This document shows positions 13,867 through 20,819 of a DNA stretch of 59,110 bases, in pieces (the first letter of the stretch is position 1; every line of letters begins with the position of its first letter). Both the position numbers and the translations under genes were made by a program. Under the pieces are notes generated by a model, which was not told where the DNA came from, made no database searches, and worked only from the letters and a program-made list of their open reading frames with translations. The stretch comes from a virus: positions 1 through 59,110 of the IMG/VR virus record IMGVR_UViG_3300033551_000005; one strand, 5' to 3'.

Positions 13867-14481
13867 TTACCAGGACCGGCCGCGACGCGGGGCCAGGTCG
13901 GCCGGGACCGTGACGGCGACCGAAGAGTGCTGCTCGCCGTCCCAGATGACCTCGAAGCCCTCGGCGCGGAACGCCTCGACGATGCGCTCAGCCGAGCCGT
14001 TGCCGTGGTTGATGTAGATCGTGATGTCGTTCACGTCCCACGAGCCGTAGCCGTAGCGGTCGCGGTTGGCGAGGGCCTTCTTGCCGTTCTCGGCCCACTT
14101 GAGCGCCATGCCCTGACCGCCGAAGTTCCAGGCGTACGGGGTGGTCTCGGCGTCGAACGACTTGGTGCTCTTGAACGGCTCCGCGCAGCCCTGGCAGCAG
14201 GCCGACACGTTCTGCCGGGTGGCGACGCCCGCCTTGCGCAGCGCCTTGACGGCCTTCGCCCAGCGCTCCTTGGTGGTCGGGGGCGTCGGCGGCAGCGGGT
14301 CCTCCTCGATCTTGGCGATCGGGAAGCCGAGCAGCGCGGCCAGCCGGGCGTCGTCCTCGTTGAGGGCGATCCAACCCTGCTCGCCAGCGTGCACGGCGTA
14401 CGCCTCGCGGGCGAAGCGGTTGCTCGGGTTGCCGTCGCGGTCGGGGGCCTGGCTGCGGAGAACGGTGCCGGTGGTGTTCAT
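13867..14481 (-). CDS. Hypothetical 204-residue protein
   Basis: Starts MNTTGTVLRSQAPDRDGN behind AGGAGG and the repeated promoter. It has CCQGCAEPFK in the middle, then TTPYAWNFGGQGMALKW and VNDITIYINHGNGSAERIVE, ending in an Arg-rich LAPRRGRSW. The Cys cluster may bind metal. The C-terminal alternation of strands and helices suggests an alpha/beta domain. It is a single-gene unit bounded by its promoter and the hairpin at 13828. No function recognised. Confidence 0.65.
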   Translation of the reverse strand: MNTTGTVLRSQAPDRDGNPSNRFAREAYAVHAGEQGWIALNEDDARLAALLGFPIAKIEEDPLPPTPPTTKERWAKAVKALRKAGVATRQNVSACCQGCAEPFKSTKSFDAETTPYAWNFGGQGMALKWAENGKKALANRDRYGYGSWDVNDITIYINHGNGSAERIVEAFRAEGFEVIWDGEQHSSVAVTVPADLAPRRGRSW

Positions 14482-14508
14482 CTTGAACCTCCTGTTTGGG
14501 TGCTTCGT

Positions 14509-14533
14509 TGTGCTGACGTACGTAACATTAGCA
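14509..14533 (-). promoter_or_regulatory. Repeated phage promoter and leader, copy 2
   Basis: Minus-strand TGCTAATGTTACGTACGTCA followed by GCACA, identical to copy 1 except for one base. The -35 is weak (TAGCGG at 17 bp). It drives the 204-residue protein gene at 14481. Confidence 0.7.
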
Positions 14534-14540
14534 CCCAGTA

Positions 14541-14577
14541 AGCCACCCCGCTACCTGTGCAGGTAACGGGGTGGTTA
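14541..14577 (-). terminator. Terminator of the 175-residue protein gene
   Basis: AACCACCCCGTTACC and GGTAGCGGGGTGG arms around TGCACA form a long hairpin directly after the stop at 14583. It abuts promoter copy 2, so terminator and next promoter are back to back. Confidence 0.75.
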
Positions 14578-14582
14578 CGGTC

Positions 14583-15110
14583 TCAGATGGCGCCGTTCGG
14601 CAGGGGCTCGCGGTAGCCCTGCTCCTTGGTCTTCGCCGCAGCGGCCTCGGCCTCGCCCCAGGTGCGGGACGTGTCCTGGTACATCTGGGCCGCCGAGAGC
14701 ACGTCCACGGCCTCGGGCGTGAACTCGTAGCCGCCGAGCACCCGCAGGCGCTCCATGAGCCACGGGTTGCCGATGCCGGTCGAGTGGTCCGCCGTGCCCG
14801 CGCAGCCCTCGACCTCGCAGTCGTGGTCCTCGTCGTTCTCGAACTCGGTGGACTCGGCCTCGATCTGCTCCAGCACGGAGACCGGCATGCCTTCGAGCAC
14901 GAACGCGACGCCGACGAGGCAGTCGGCCTCGCCGTTGCGGGCGTAGACGCACGCCTTGGCGGTGTCCGGGAACTCGTCGCCCGGGAACCGCTCGGGGTCG
15001 TGCTTGTAGTTGTACTCGGGCGACCGCGTCTTGACGGCGTCCTGGATCATGCGCAGCGCGCGGGACGCGTTGATCTGCACGCGCTCGGGGGTCGGGGTGG
15101 GGTTGCTCAT
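14583..15110 (-). CDS. Hypothetical 175-residue acidic protein
   Basis: Starts MSNPTPTPERVQINASRAL at an ATG overlapping the preceding stop. It contains a Cys/His-rich stretch (EDHDCEVEGCAGTADHS), a CLVGVAFVLEGMPVSVLEQI helix region and a C-terminal LSAAQMYQDTSRTWGEA helix. It is acidic overall. Last gene of the unit that carries the BldC-like regulator. Function not recognised. Confidence 0.6.
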   Translation of the reverse strand: MSNPTPTPERVQINASRALRMIQDAVKTRSPEYNYKHDPERFPGDEFPDTAKACVYARNGEADCLVGVAFVLEGMPVSVLEQIEAESTEFENDEDHDCEVEGCAGTADHSTGIGNPWLMERLRVLGGYEFTPEAVDVLSAAQMYQDTSRTWGEAEAAAAKTKEQGYREPLPNGAI

Positions 15111-15286
15111 GCGAGGGCTCCAGTGCAGGTGTGAAGCGCGACGATCGCGCCGAGGGCAGCACCCGCGAGCCCGGCGCCTCCCAGCGCCCAGGCTCGCAGT
15201 TCAGCGGCCAGCGCACGCCGCAGAGCGCGGCGCCGCCGGTCGACGTCGGTCCGCAGCGGCGGGACCTTGGTGGGCTCCCAGGTCAC
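15107..15286 (-). CDS. Small basic protein with one membrane segment
   Basis: A 59-residue protein from GTG 15286 overlapping the BldC-like gene's stop by GTGA. An Arg-rich N-terminal half (TDVDRRRRALRRALAAEL) precedes a hydrophobic Ala/Gly/Leu segment (WALGGAGLAGAALGAIVAL). It is likely an inner-membrane protein with cytoplasmic N-terminus. Function unknown. Confidence 0.6.
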   Translation of the reverse strand: MTWEPTKVPPLRTDVDRRRRALRRALAAELRAWALGGAGLAGAALGAIVALHTCTGALA

Positions 15287-15462
15287 TCCTTGCCCTCGCC
15301 CCGCTGGAGCAGCGCCCGGACCTCGGACTCCTTGTACCGGCGGTGGCCGCCGAGGGTCCGGATGCTGGACAACTTGCCGTTCTTGGCCCAGCGGGTGACC
15401 GTCTTCGGGTCGACCTTGAACATCGCCGCGACCTCGGCCGGGGTGAGCAGGCTCTCGCCCAT
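15283..15462 (-). CDS. BldC-like MerR-family DNA-binding protein
   Basis: A 59-residue protein almost entirely made of the BldC helix-turn-helix: LLTPAEVAAMFKVDPKTVTR, then WAKNGKLSSIRTLGGHRRYK and ESEVRALLQRGEGKE. Streptomyces BldC, as I recall it, has nearly the same sequence through this region and represses entry into development by binding head-to-tail on DNA direct repeats. The phage copy keeps the recognition helix and the GGHRRY wing. It could bind host BldC sites or regulate phage genes. It lies in a unit of small membrane and zinc-like proteins. The fold call is firm; the effect on the host is inference. Confidence 0.9.
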   Translation of the reverse strand: MGESLLTPAEVAAMFKVDPKTVTRWAKNGKLSSIRTLGGHRRYKESEVRALLQRGEGKE

Positions 15463-15486
15463 GGTTGTGCCTTTCGTTCGGTTTGT

Positions 15487-15513
15487 GCCCGGCCGCCGGG
15501 ATGGCGGCCGGGC
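15487..15513 (-). terminator. Hairpin before the BldC-like gene
   Basis: GCCCGGCCGCC and GGCGGCCGGGC arms around GGGAT form a strong hairpin between the stop at 15520 and the BldC-like start at 15462. No U-tract follows. It may only reduce read-through into bldC. Confidence 0.6.
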
Positions 15514-15519
15514 GTGGTG

Positions 15520-15675
15520 CTAGTCGTCGCTCTTGATGCAGGTGGCGACCTCGCCGCAGTCGTGGCTGACCTGGTCCGAGCCGATGCCGGACAGGCCGAG
15601 CAGGATCGCGAGGGCGAGCACGATGAACAGCGCGCCCCCGCAGCCGATGCCGGAGTTGCCGTCCCGCGCGCTCAC
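15520..15675 (-). CDS. Small single-pass membrane protein
   Basis: A 51-residue protein from GTG 15675 (VSARDGNSGIGCGG) with one hydrophobic segment (GALFIVLALAILLGLSGIG) and two Cys in a short C-terminal domain (HDCGEVATCIKSDD) that could form a disulfide outside the membrane. GTGA overlap with the preceding gene. Function unknown. Confidence 0.6.
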   Translation of the reverse strand: MSARDGNSGIGCGGALFIVLALAILLGLSGIGSDQVSHDCGEVATCIKSDD

Positions 15676-15839
15676 GCCTTCCACTCCTTGCCGGTGACGG
15701 AGTCGCTGTGCCACGGGCTGGAGTGCTTCGGCTTGTCGCAGATCGAGACGGCGAAGTTGCCCTTCGCCTGCCCGGTGGCCGTGAACTCGCCGTGCTTCTT
15801 GGCCCCGCAGATCTGCTGCTTGGTCACTGAGCGGATCAT
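15672..15839 (-). CDS. Small basic protein, possible zinc binder
   Basis: A 55-residue protein (MIRSVTKQQICGAKKHGE) with two Cys and three His spread as CGAKKHG, SICDKPKH and SPWHSD, a spacing that could bind zinc. Start preceded by GAGAGG and by the variant promoter at 15867. Function not recognised. Confidence 0.6.
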   Translation of the reverse strand: MIRSVTKQQICGAKKHGEFTATGQAKGNFAVSICDKPKHSSPWHSDSVTGKEWKA

Positions 15840-15866
15840 GCTGTGTACCTCTCGGTTGGGTGTGTT

Positions 15867-15891
15867 TGTGCTGACATGCGTCACCCTACAC
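15867..15891 (-). promoter_or_regulatory. Variant copy of the repeated promoter/leader
   Basis: Minus-strand TGTAGGGTGACGCATGTCAG then CACA. The -10 is TGTAGGGT instead of TGCTAATGT, but the ATGTCAGCACA leader is kept. It drives the unit starting at 15839. Confidence 0.55.
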
Positions 15892-15909
15892 CCTTCCGCC
15901 CGTTTCGCG

Positions 15910-16059
15910 CTACTTGGGTTGCCCGACGATCAGGCAGAGGATCATGCACACGAGCGTGAGGAACGTGGGCAGTTTGTTCCGCATCGGCGCCTTGTACGTG
16001 ATCGCACCGAGCGCGAGCACCACGAGGCAGGCGAACAGCACCCAGTGCAGCGGGGTCAT
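15910..16059 (-). CDS. Tiny two-helix membrane protein
   Basis: A 49-residue protein (MTPLHWVLFACLVVLALGAI) with a second hydrophobic segment (FLTLVCMILCLIVG) after a short basic loop (KAPMRNKL). Its ATG overlaps the stop of the SWIM-type gene. Holin-like size, but the recognised holin lies at 17379. An accessory lysis or exclusion role is possible. Confidence 0.6.
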   Translation of the reverse strand: MTPLHWVLFACLVVLALGAITYKAPMRNKLPTFLTLVCMILCLIVGQPK

Positions 16060-16325
16060 CCCTCGCGCACCTCCTTCAGGCGGGCGAGCGCCGCCACGAC
16101 GTGGGAGCACTGTGCGACCCCCAGGGCCGCCTTGCCGTGTCGGCAAGTGCAGTTCCGGCTCCGGACCGTTCCGTCGGCCAGAACGACCACCTGCACGCGG
16201 TACGGGGCACCCTGGCGGCTGCCCTCGACCCACCAGATCGAGTCGTCGTTCGCGTCCTGCATCACGCGGCCCTCGGCCACGTACTTCTTCGCCTTCGCCA
16301 GCACGGCGTCGGAGAGTTCTACCAC
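16056..16325 (-). CDS. SWIM-type zinc-finger protein
   Basis: An 89-residue protein from GTG 16325 with a C-terminal SWIM finger, CTCRHGKAALGVAQCSH (C-x-C...C-x-H), preceded by a strand-rich region (PYRVQVVVLADGTVRSRN) typical of SWIM domains. SWIM fingers bind DNA or proteins in transposases, kinases and helicases; a stand-alone copy is unusual. It overlaps the helix-turn-helix gene upstream by seven bases. The domain call is strong; partner and role are unknown. Confidence 0.75.
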   Translation of the reverse strand: MVELSDAVLAKAKKYVAEGRVMQDANDDSIWWVEGSRQGAPYRVQVVVLADGTVRSRNCTCRHGKAALGVAQCSHVVAALARLKEVREG

Positions 16326-16567
16326 TGGACTCCTCCTACGTAGTCGGCCCCGAACTCGTTGGCTCGGGGCGTGAACCGCATCCTTGGGTTGTACCCGGCC
16401 GGGATGCCTTCGGCCTTCCGGTCGCGGAGCACGGTGCGCCACGAGACGCCCAGAGCCTCCCCGATTTCGGCGTCGGTACGGTGGTCGGCCGCGAGCCGCC
16501 GCACCTCCGCCCGACGCCGTGCGAGGGCGTCGGGCGAGAGGATGACGCGGGGCTGCCCCTTCCTCAC
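16319..16567 (-). CDS. Helix-turn-helix protein
   Basis: An 82-residue basic protein from GTG 16567. EVRRLAADHRTDAEIGEALG followed by VSWRTVLRDRKAEGI is a clear helix-turn-helix of the kind used to recognise short DNA sites. The C-terminus (GYNPRMRFTPRANEF) is extended and basic. Overlaps link it to both neighbours. It is probably a small transcription factor or terminase-type DNA binder. Confidence 0.65.
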   Translation of the reverse strand: MRKGQPRVILSPDALARRRAEVRRLAADHRTDAEIGEALGVSWRTVLRDRKAEGIPAGYNPRMRFTPRANEFGADYVGGVQW

Positions 16568-16983
16568 CGCTCGGCTGCGGCCTCGGCCGCGACGTGCTTC
16601 GCGATGCAGTCGTCGCCCGCCATGCGGAACATCTCGCGGGCCGACTCGCGCGTCGAGCGCCAGTCCTCCTCCCGCTCGTTGTGCTTGGCGATCGGGGACA
16701 GGGCCGCCTCCATCTTGGCGGCGTCGCCTGCGGCCACGGAGAGGGTGACCTCCCCCGCGAGGACGGCCGCCTTGTCGGCGTACTGCTCCACGCGGCGCTC
16801 GGCGGCGATGGCCTCGGTGCCCGACTGGATGGCCTGCACGCAGACCTCGGGCACGGCCTCGGACAGGGTCACGACCTCGGGCTCCTGGAGCATCGAGACG
16901 GTGAGCCCGCCGCCGCAGTACGCGGCTCCGGCGACGAGCACGAGCAGGGCCACGCGGGCGCGGGCCGGGGTGATGATCTTCAT
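16564..16983 (-). CDS. Membrane-anchored or secreted helical protein
   Basis: A 139-residue protein (MKIITPARARVALLVLVAGA) with an N-terminal hydrophobic segment that could be a signal anchor, then CGGGLTVSM. The rest is largely helical and charged (KMEAALSPIAKHNEREEDW) with single Cys residues in VCVQAIQSG and DDCIAKHV. The CGGG after the hydrophobic stretch is not a good lipobox. Location outside the cytoplasm is likely; function unknown. Confidence 0.6.
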   Translation of the reverse strand: MKIITPARARVALLVLVAGAAYCGGGLTVSMLQEPEVVTLSEAVPEVCVQAIQSGTEAIAAERRVEQYADKAAVLAGEVTLSVAAGDAAKMEAALSPIAKHNEREEDWRSTRESAREMFRMAGDDCIAKHVAAEAAAER

Positions 16984-17273
16984 GAGCGGCGGGTCTCCTC
17001 GGTGAACTGGGCGAGGGGCCGGGGCGCGATGTGCTGCGCGAGGATCGGCGCCTCGTTGTCGGTGGTCATGCGGGGGCGGGTCGTGTAGTCCGTGACGAGC
17101 GTCGTCGTGCCGTCGCGGTGCCGGGTGATCTTGCGGACCGTCTCGCTGCGCACCCAGCGGGCGCCGTCGTGCCCCTCGTAGACGGTGGCGATGATGTTGC
17201 CGGGAAGGATGCGGGTGCTGCGCAGGTGCTCGCGCCCGACGATCAGCGGCTTGCGGGTGGGCCGAACGGCCAT
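16980..17273 (-). CDS. Hypothetical 97-residue basic protein
   Basis: Starts MAVRPTRKPLIVGREHL with GGAGG upstream and promoter copy 4 behind it. Strand-rich middle (GNIIATVYEGHDGARWVRSE, GTTTLVTDYTTRP) suggests a small beta domain. First gene of the unit that includes the SWIM and helix-turn-helix proteins. No function recognised. Confidence 0.6.
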   Translation of the reverse strand: MAVRPTRKPLIVGREHLRSTRILPGNIIATVYEGHDGARWVRSETVRKITRHRDGTTTLVTDYTTRPRMTTDNEAPILAQHIAPRPLAQFTEETRRS

Positions 17274-17295
17274 GGGGACCTCCAAGGTGTGGGGT

Positions 17296-17319
17296 TGTGC
17301 TGACATACGTAACATACAC
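17296..17319 (-). promoter_or_regulatory. Repeated phage promoter and leader, copy 4
   Basis: Minus-strand TGTATGTTACGTATGTCAGC then ACA. The -10 is TGTATGTT rather than TGCTAATGT; the ACGTATGTCAGCACA leader is intact. It drives the unit starting at 17273. Confidence 0.65.
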
Positions 17320-17329
17320 TAGGAACGCG

Positions 17330-17367
17330 AAAGCCGCTAACCGGGGCATCTGCCCTGGCTAGCGGCT
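17330..17367 (-). terminator. Terminator after the lysis genes
   Basis: AAGCCGCTAGCC and GGTTAGCGGCTT arms, followed on the minus strand by TTTCGCG. It lies right after the holin stop at 17379 and just before promoter copy 4. Confidence 0.75.
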
Positions 17368-17378
17368 TCCGGGTCGGG

Positions 17379-17570
17379 CTACTTCGGGCGGTTGGCCGGG
17401 GCGCCCCACGTCAGGCCGAACGCACCGGCCCCGCCGAGCACGGTCGCCAGGGCGACCACCAGCCACTCCTCCTGCGTGATGCCGGGCGTCTGCGCCGCCG
17501 TGATCATGCTGCCGAGGAACGCCACGAGCGTGCCCGCGACCCCTCCGGCGATGGCCTTCGTGCTGGTCAT
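17379..17570 (-). CDS. Putative holin
   Basis: A 63-residue protein (MTSTKAIAGGVAGTLVAFLG) with two hydrophobic segments, about residues 5-25 and 38-58, joined by AQTPGITQEEW. This matches small two-helix actinophage holins (r1t-like). I chose ATG 17570 because GGAGGG lies six bases upstream. An ATG at 17582 (MEGK) has a poorer site. It follows the endolysin gene directly, and the terminator at 17330 ends the lysis cassette. Holins open the inner membrane to release the endolysin. Confidence 0.75.
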   Translation of the reverse strand: MTSTKAIAGGVAGTLVAFLGSMITAAQTPGITQEEWLVVALATVLGGAGAFGLTWGAPANRPK

Positions 17571-17583
17571 CTTGCCCTCCATG

Positions 17584-18504
17584 TCACACCTTCCCGTCGT
17601 TGAGCCGCCGCTGGAGCGCCATGATGGCGCGCGACTCTCGCGAGAGTACGCCGTCGACCGGGGTCCCCAGGTGGCGCTGGAGGTCGCGGATCGTGTCCGG
17701 CCCCAGGATGCCGTCCGGGTACGAGCCCAGCCGGTTCTGGAGCGCCGCGATGACGCGGCTGCCCTTCGGCCGGGCCTCCCACACCCAGCCCGTGGTGAGC
17801 CCCGGGTTGCTCGCCTTGTACGCGCGGTTCTGCGAGGACACGACGCCGTCCCGCGTGGTGCCGAGCACCTTCTGGAGGCGCCGGGTCGTGGTGCCGCCCC
17901 AGAACCCGTCGACCGTGAGGTCGCCCTTCGGCGTGCTCGGCTTCGGCGGGGTGATGGGGTTGTCCACCTCCTCGGCGCCGTCGTCGGTGCGGTACTCGCC
18001 CCGGTTGATGTCGTCGATCAGGTCGTAGGCGTACCGGCCGGGGCACGCCGTCGAGGCACCGGGGGCGTCCCTGTGCCCGCCTGTGAGACGCGCACGCTTC
18101 CACCACCCTCGGGTGACGCCGAGCCGCAGCAGGCCGTCCACGGCCTCCAGCATCGGCCGAGGCGGGGTCGCCTTGTCGTAGTTGCCGACGAGCACGATGT
18201 TCGCCGTCGGCGTGTTGTAGCCCGCGATGGCGGCGCCGACGCGGTCGATGGACAGGCCCTCGAACACGAGCCCGGCCGGGGTGATGGGGAAGTGGTACGA
18301 GATGCCCTTGCCGAACCGGCTCTGGCCGATGGACTCCAGCGTGCGGATGGCTGCGTAGTCGTCCGTGAAAGGCGGCAGCAGGTCGGGGGCGATCGTCACC
18401 GAGTGGTGCAGGTAGACGTCCAGGTCACCGACCGTGCGCAGCCCGAACCCGTTGCCGTACCGCGCGCCCCACTCGGCGCGCGTGATGATGTCGGGGGTGC
18501 TCAT
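17584..18504 (-). CDS. Endolysin: PGRP/amidase with peptidoglycan-binding repeats
   Basis: A 306-residue lysin. Residues about 5-165 form a PGRP/amidase_2 domain that should cut the N-acetylmuramoyl-L-alanine bond; zinc ligands are visible at H33/H34 (YLHHSVT), H144 (TGGHRDAPG) and C154 (STACPG). After a Pro-rich linker (NPITPPKPSTPKGD) come two peptidoglycan-binding-type repeats (GDLTVDGFWGGTTTRRLQ, and LQNRLGSYPDGILGPDTIRD with VDGVLSRESRAIMALQRRL). There is no signal peptide, so release depends on the holin. A TACGCT box exactly 6 bp before the ATG and no ribosome site suggest a leaderless mRNA. Confidence 0.92.
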   Translation of the reverse strand: MSTPDIITRAEWGARYGNGFGLRTVGDLDVYLHHSVTIAPDLLPPFTDDYAAIRTLESIGQSRFGKGISYHFPITPAGLVFEGLSIDRVGAAIAGYNTPTANIVLVGNYDKATPPRPMLEAVDGLLRLGVTRGWWKRARLTGGHRDAPGASTACPGRYAYDLIDDINRGEYRTDDGAEEVDNPITPPKPSTPKGDLTVDGFWGGTTTRRLQKVLGTTRDGVVSSQNRAYKASNPGLTTGWVWEARPKGSRVIAALQNRLGSYPDGILGPDTIRDLQRHLGTPVDGVLSRESRAIMALQRRLNDGKV

Positions 18505-18516
18505 GTACGGAGCGTA
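18505..18516 (-). promoter_or_regulatory. Leaderless-type promoter of the endolysin gene
   Basis: Minus-strand TACGCT (18511-18516) followed by exactly six bases and ATG. No Shine-Dalgarno sequence is present. The same geometry occurs before 24795, 39244, 46349 and 47347. Confidence 0.5.
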
Positions 18517-18534
18517 ACGCGCGACCCTCGTCTT

Positions 18535-18600
18535 GCGTGTTCTTCTCTCATCACCGTATGCTCGCGCCGCAGGCGCGCATGCGTGATGAAGAAAGAACAG
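18535..18600. repeat. Dispersed palindrome family, member 1 (degenerate)
   Basis: Arms related to GTTCTTnnTTCATCAC and GTGATGAAGAAAGAAC enclose a different GC-rich core (GCGCGCC-like) with imperfect pairing. It lies between the DUF932 gene and the endolysin gene. It shares its outer arms with members at 25960, 28472, 48660 and 57609. Confidence 0.7.
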
Positions 18601-18603
18601 AGA

Positions 18604-18629
18604 AGAGCCCCGGCCGGTTGGCCGGGGCT
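18604..18629 (-). terminator. Terminator of the DUF932 gene
   Basis: GAGCCCCGGCC and GGCCGGGGCTC arms around a GGTT-type loop, 15 bases after the stop at 18644. It is distinct from the adjoining palindrome. Confidence 0.75.
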
Positions 18630-18643
18630 CTCTGCTGTGTGGA

Positions 18644-19663
18644 TCAGGCGCTGACGGCGACGTCCTGCGCGATGCGGCTGGCCGACTGGATCAGCCGGTC
18701 ACGGTCCAGGAACGACCGGCGGAACAGGTTCTCCGCGCGGTCCTGGTCGCTCTTGCCGCGCGTCGAGCGGAACCACTGGCTGTACTCGACGGCGCCCTGG
18801 ACCAGGCCGTACGCCGTGTTCTTCACGCCCTCCGAGGTGGCCGAGGCGAAGATCGTGCGCAGGTCGCCCCGGGCGGTCTCGATGTTCGTCATGACGCGCT
18901 TGCTGACGATCGCGGCCTCCGGCGCCGGGACGAACCGCTCGATGAACTCCTCGCGCTGCGCGTCGGTGATGCGCATGCTGATCAGGTGCTCGTTGAAGAC
19001 CTTCCACTCCTCGACGGACACGCGCCACATGGCGAGCGCCTGCTTGGCCTCCTCGATGCGGTCCTTCACGTTCTTCGTGTGCCGGAACACAATCTCGGTG
19101 CCGTGCGCCTTGGCGCTCATGTCGGCCATCCGGCTGGTGTTCGCGCAGACGATGCGGGTGTTGATCGCCTGGCCCCGGAACGAGCCGCCGCCGTCGTGGT
19201 TGTTCTGGAGGGCGAAGTACTGGAGGGTCGCGCCGTTCGGGTCGCCCCGCAGCACCAGCGGCTCCGCGAGCCGGAGCAGCAGCCACACCTGACGGCCGCC
19301 GCGCAGCGAGCCGCCCGTCTCGTACCGGATGTCGCCGCCGAGGCCGGTCACGGCCTCCGCGATGTCGTACATCTCCTCGTTCGTGACGATGCCGAGCGTG
19401 TCGTTCGTGACGCCGATGTGCCCGCCGTTGTCGCTGCGGACGACCTCCTGCTGGCCCTCGATGGGCTCGTAGGTCACGGTCGGCATGCCGTCCGGGCCGA
19501 AGCCGGGCACCTGCCGGAAGACCGGCGCCGTGATGGGCTCCCACGGGTGGGCGATGGCCTTCGCCTCCTCGCGGCTCGGGTACTCGGTGAGCACCTTGCC
19601 GAGGCCGTGCCACGGCATCTGGCGGACAGAGAACATGTCGTCGGTGCTGGTGATCTCGTGCAT
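18644..19663 (-). CDS. DUF932 (phage/plasmid-like) protein
   Basis: A 339-residue protein starting MHEITSTDDMFSVRQMPWHG. The opening with PWHGLG, the GIVTNEEMYDIAEAV motif, the RQVWLLLRLAEP strand, NNHDGGGSFRGQAINTRIVC and FRHTKNVKDRIEEAK are typical of the DUF932 / TIGR03299 family found in phages and plasmids. The function is not established; proximity to DNA metabolism genes is usual. It is a single-gene unit behind a full repeated promoter and is closed by the terminator at 18604. Length is normal for the family. Confidence 0.88.
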   Translation of the reverse strand: MHEITSTDDMFSVRQMPWHGLGKVLTEYPSREEAKAIAHPWEPITAPVFRQVPGFGPDGMPTVTYEPIEGQQEVVRSDNGGHIGVTNDTLGIVTNEEMYDIAEAVTGLGGDIRYETGGSLRGGRQVWLLLRLAEPLVLRGDPNGATLQYFALQNNHDGGGSFRGQAINTRIVCANTSRMADMSAKAHGTEIVFRHTKNVKDRIEEAKQALAMWRVSVEEWKVFNEHLISMRITDAQREEFIERFVPAPEAAIVSKRVMTNIETARGDLRTIFASATSEGVKNTAYGLVQGAVEYSQWFRSTRGKSDQDRAENLFRRSFLDRDRLIQSASRIAQDVAVSA

Positions 19664-19690
19664 GGGGTGCTCCCTAGGTTGGTGTCGCGT

Positions 19691-19735
19691 TGTGCTGACG
19701 TACGTAACATTAGCATCATCTGTAAGGCAGGGCAA
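19691..19735 (-). promoter_or_regulatory. Repeated phage promoter and leader, copy 5
   Basis: Minus-strand -35 TTGCCC (19730-19735), 17-bp spacer, TGCTAATGTTACGTACGTCA then GCACA. The upstream GTTTCGTGTTGCCC also precedes the copy at 22179, so similarity extends beyond the -35. It drives the DUF932 gene. Confidence 0.8.
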
Positions 19736-19741
19736 CACGAA

Positions 19742-19772
19742 ACGGCCCGGACCTCCAAAGAAGTCCGGGCCG
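19742..19772 (-). terminator. Terminator with U-rich tail
   Basis: CGGCCCGGACTT and GTCCGGGCCG arms followed on the minus strand by TTTCGTGTTG. It sits five bases after the stop at 19777 and runs straight into the -35 of promoter copy 5. Confidence 0.8.
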
Positions 19773-19776
19773 TCTG

Positions 19777-20226
19777 TCACGCGACCAACTCCACCAGGTG
19801 CTTGGCGCCCCAAGAGAAGTGCGCCCAGCCGTGGTTCGGGAGCGGCTTGCTGGTCGCGAAGTTCTTGTACGTGAGCCCCGTCGCGAGCCGGGCGCAGACG
19901 AGGATTTCCTCGACGTCCTTCGGCTCCCGGTCTTCCCGGCCGGGCCGGGGCACCCCGACGCGCAGCCCAGAGCCGGTCGCCGCGCTCGGCTCGATCGAGA
20001 ACGTCACGCGGTACCCGTCGATCCGGTCGTAGTCGACGACGCCGACGTTGCCCTCTCGCTCGATGATGACCCACGAGACCTGCACGAACCCGCCACCCCG
20101 CAGCCGGGGCCGGGCGTAGACGTACACCCGGAACCCGTCTGCGAGCAGCGCCCGAACCGGCTCCTTCATCGCGCCGTCGAGCGGGAAGTCTTCGAGCGCC
20201 ACCCAGGGCGCCTCGGGCGCGTTCAC
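19777..20226 (-). CDS. Hypothetical 149-residue protein
   Basis: From GTG 20226 (VNAPEAPWVALEDFPLDG), overlapping the preceding stop by GTGA. It is a strand-rich protein (FRVYVYARPRLRGGGFVQVS, YRVTFSIEPSAATGSGLRVG) ending in a helix with WAHFSWGAKHLVELVA. I do not recognise a family. It is third in a coupled run (21157 to 19777) ending at a strong terminator. Confidence 0.65.
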   Translation of the reverse strand: MNAPEAPWVALEDFPLDGAMKEPVRALLADGFRVYVYARPRLRGGGFVQVSWVIIEREGNVGVVDYDRIDGYRVTFSIEPSAATGSGLRVGVPRPGREDREPKDVEEILVCARLATGLTYKNFATSKPLPNHGWAHFSWGAKHLVELVA

Positions 20227-20819
20227 CGGCCACCGTCGATCAGGTCGAGCAGGGCCTCCAGGAGGTCGGCCGTCACGGTGCTGACGTCCCCCGCGCTGAT
20301 CCGGCTGCGCTCCAGGATGACCTGACGGTCGATGTGCACGTCCCGCAGCCGCTCGTTGATGCGGCCCTCGCGGTCCCGTCGGATGGACTTCTCGGCGCGA
20401 GCCGCCGACAGCCTCTCCTCCTCGGCCTGCTGGTGCGCGGCCATACGCTGCTCCGCGTCCTCCCAGGTCGTGACGAGGGTGCGCGTCTCCGCCGTCGTCG
20501 GCTCGCCCCAGGCGCCCGTGTTGCCGTTGGCGCCGGGCAGCCACTGCCGGATCAGGACCAGGCTCCCCTTGCCCCGGCCCCGGTCGTACGGCATCGGCCG
20601 CCTGCGCCGGTACCGCTTCGAGACCTCGACCGTCCCGCCGCCGGGAAGTCGCACGACCTCCGCCTCCTCCGTGTCGACGTCGGCCCGGTAGCGAGCCACG
20701 TTCTCCCACGGCTCGGCGTCGAGCACCTGCACCCGGCGGGCGTGGCCCCGGTACTTGTCCCAGTCCCGCCAGGTTGCGAGCGCGTAGTCCGCGCCGACCT
20801 CGATCTTGCTGCGCTGCAT
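20223..20819 (-). CDS. Hypothetical 198-residue basic, helical protein
   Basis: Starts MQRSKIEVGADYALATWRDW. A first, strand-rich part (GHARRVQVLDAEPWENVARY) with an Arg run (SKRYRRRRPMPYDRGRGKGS) is followed by a long charged helix (EDAEQRMAAHQQAEEERLSA) and a C-terminal LLEALLDLIDGGR. The start overlaps the previous stop. It may bind nucleic acid given the basic middle. Function unknown. Confidence 0.6.
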   Translation of the reverse strand: MQRSKIEVGADYALATWRDWDKYRGHARRVQVLDAEPWENVARYRADVDTEEAEVVRLPGGGTVEVSKRYRRRRPMPYDRGRGKGSLVLIRQWLPGANGNTGAWGEPTTAETRTLVTTWEDAEQRMAAHQQAEEERLSAARAEKSIRRDREGRINERLRDVHIDRQVILERSRISAGDVSTVTADLLEALLDLIDGGR

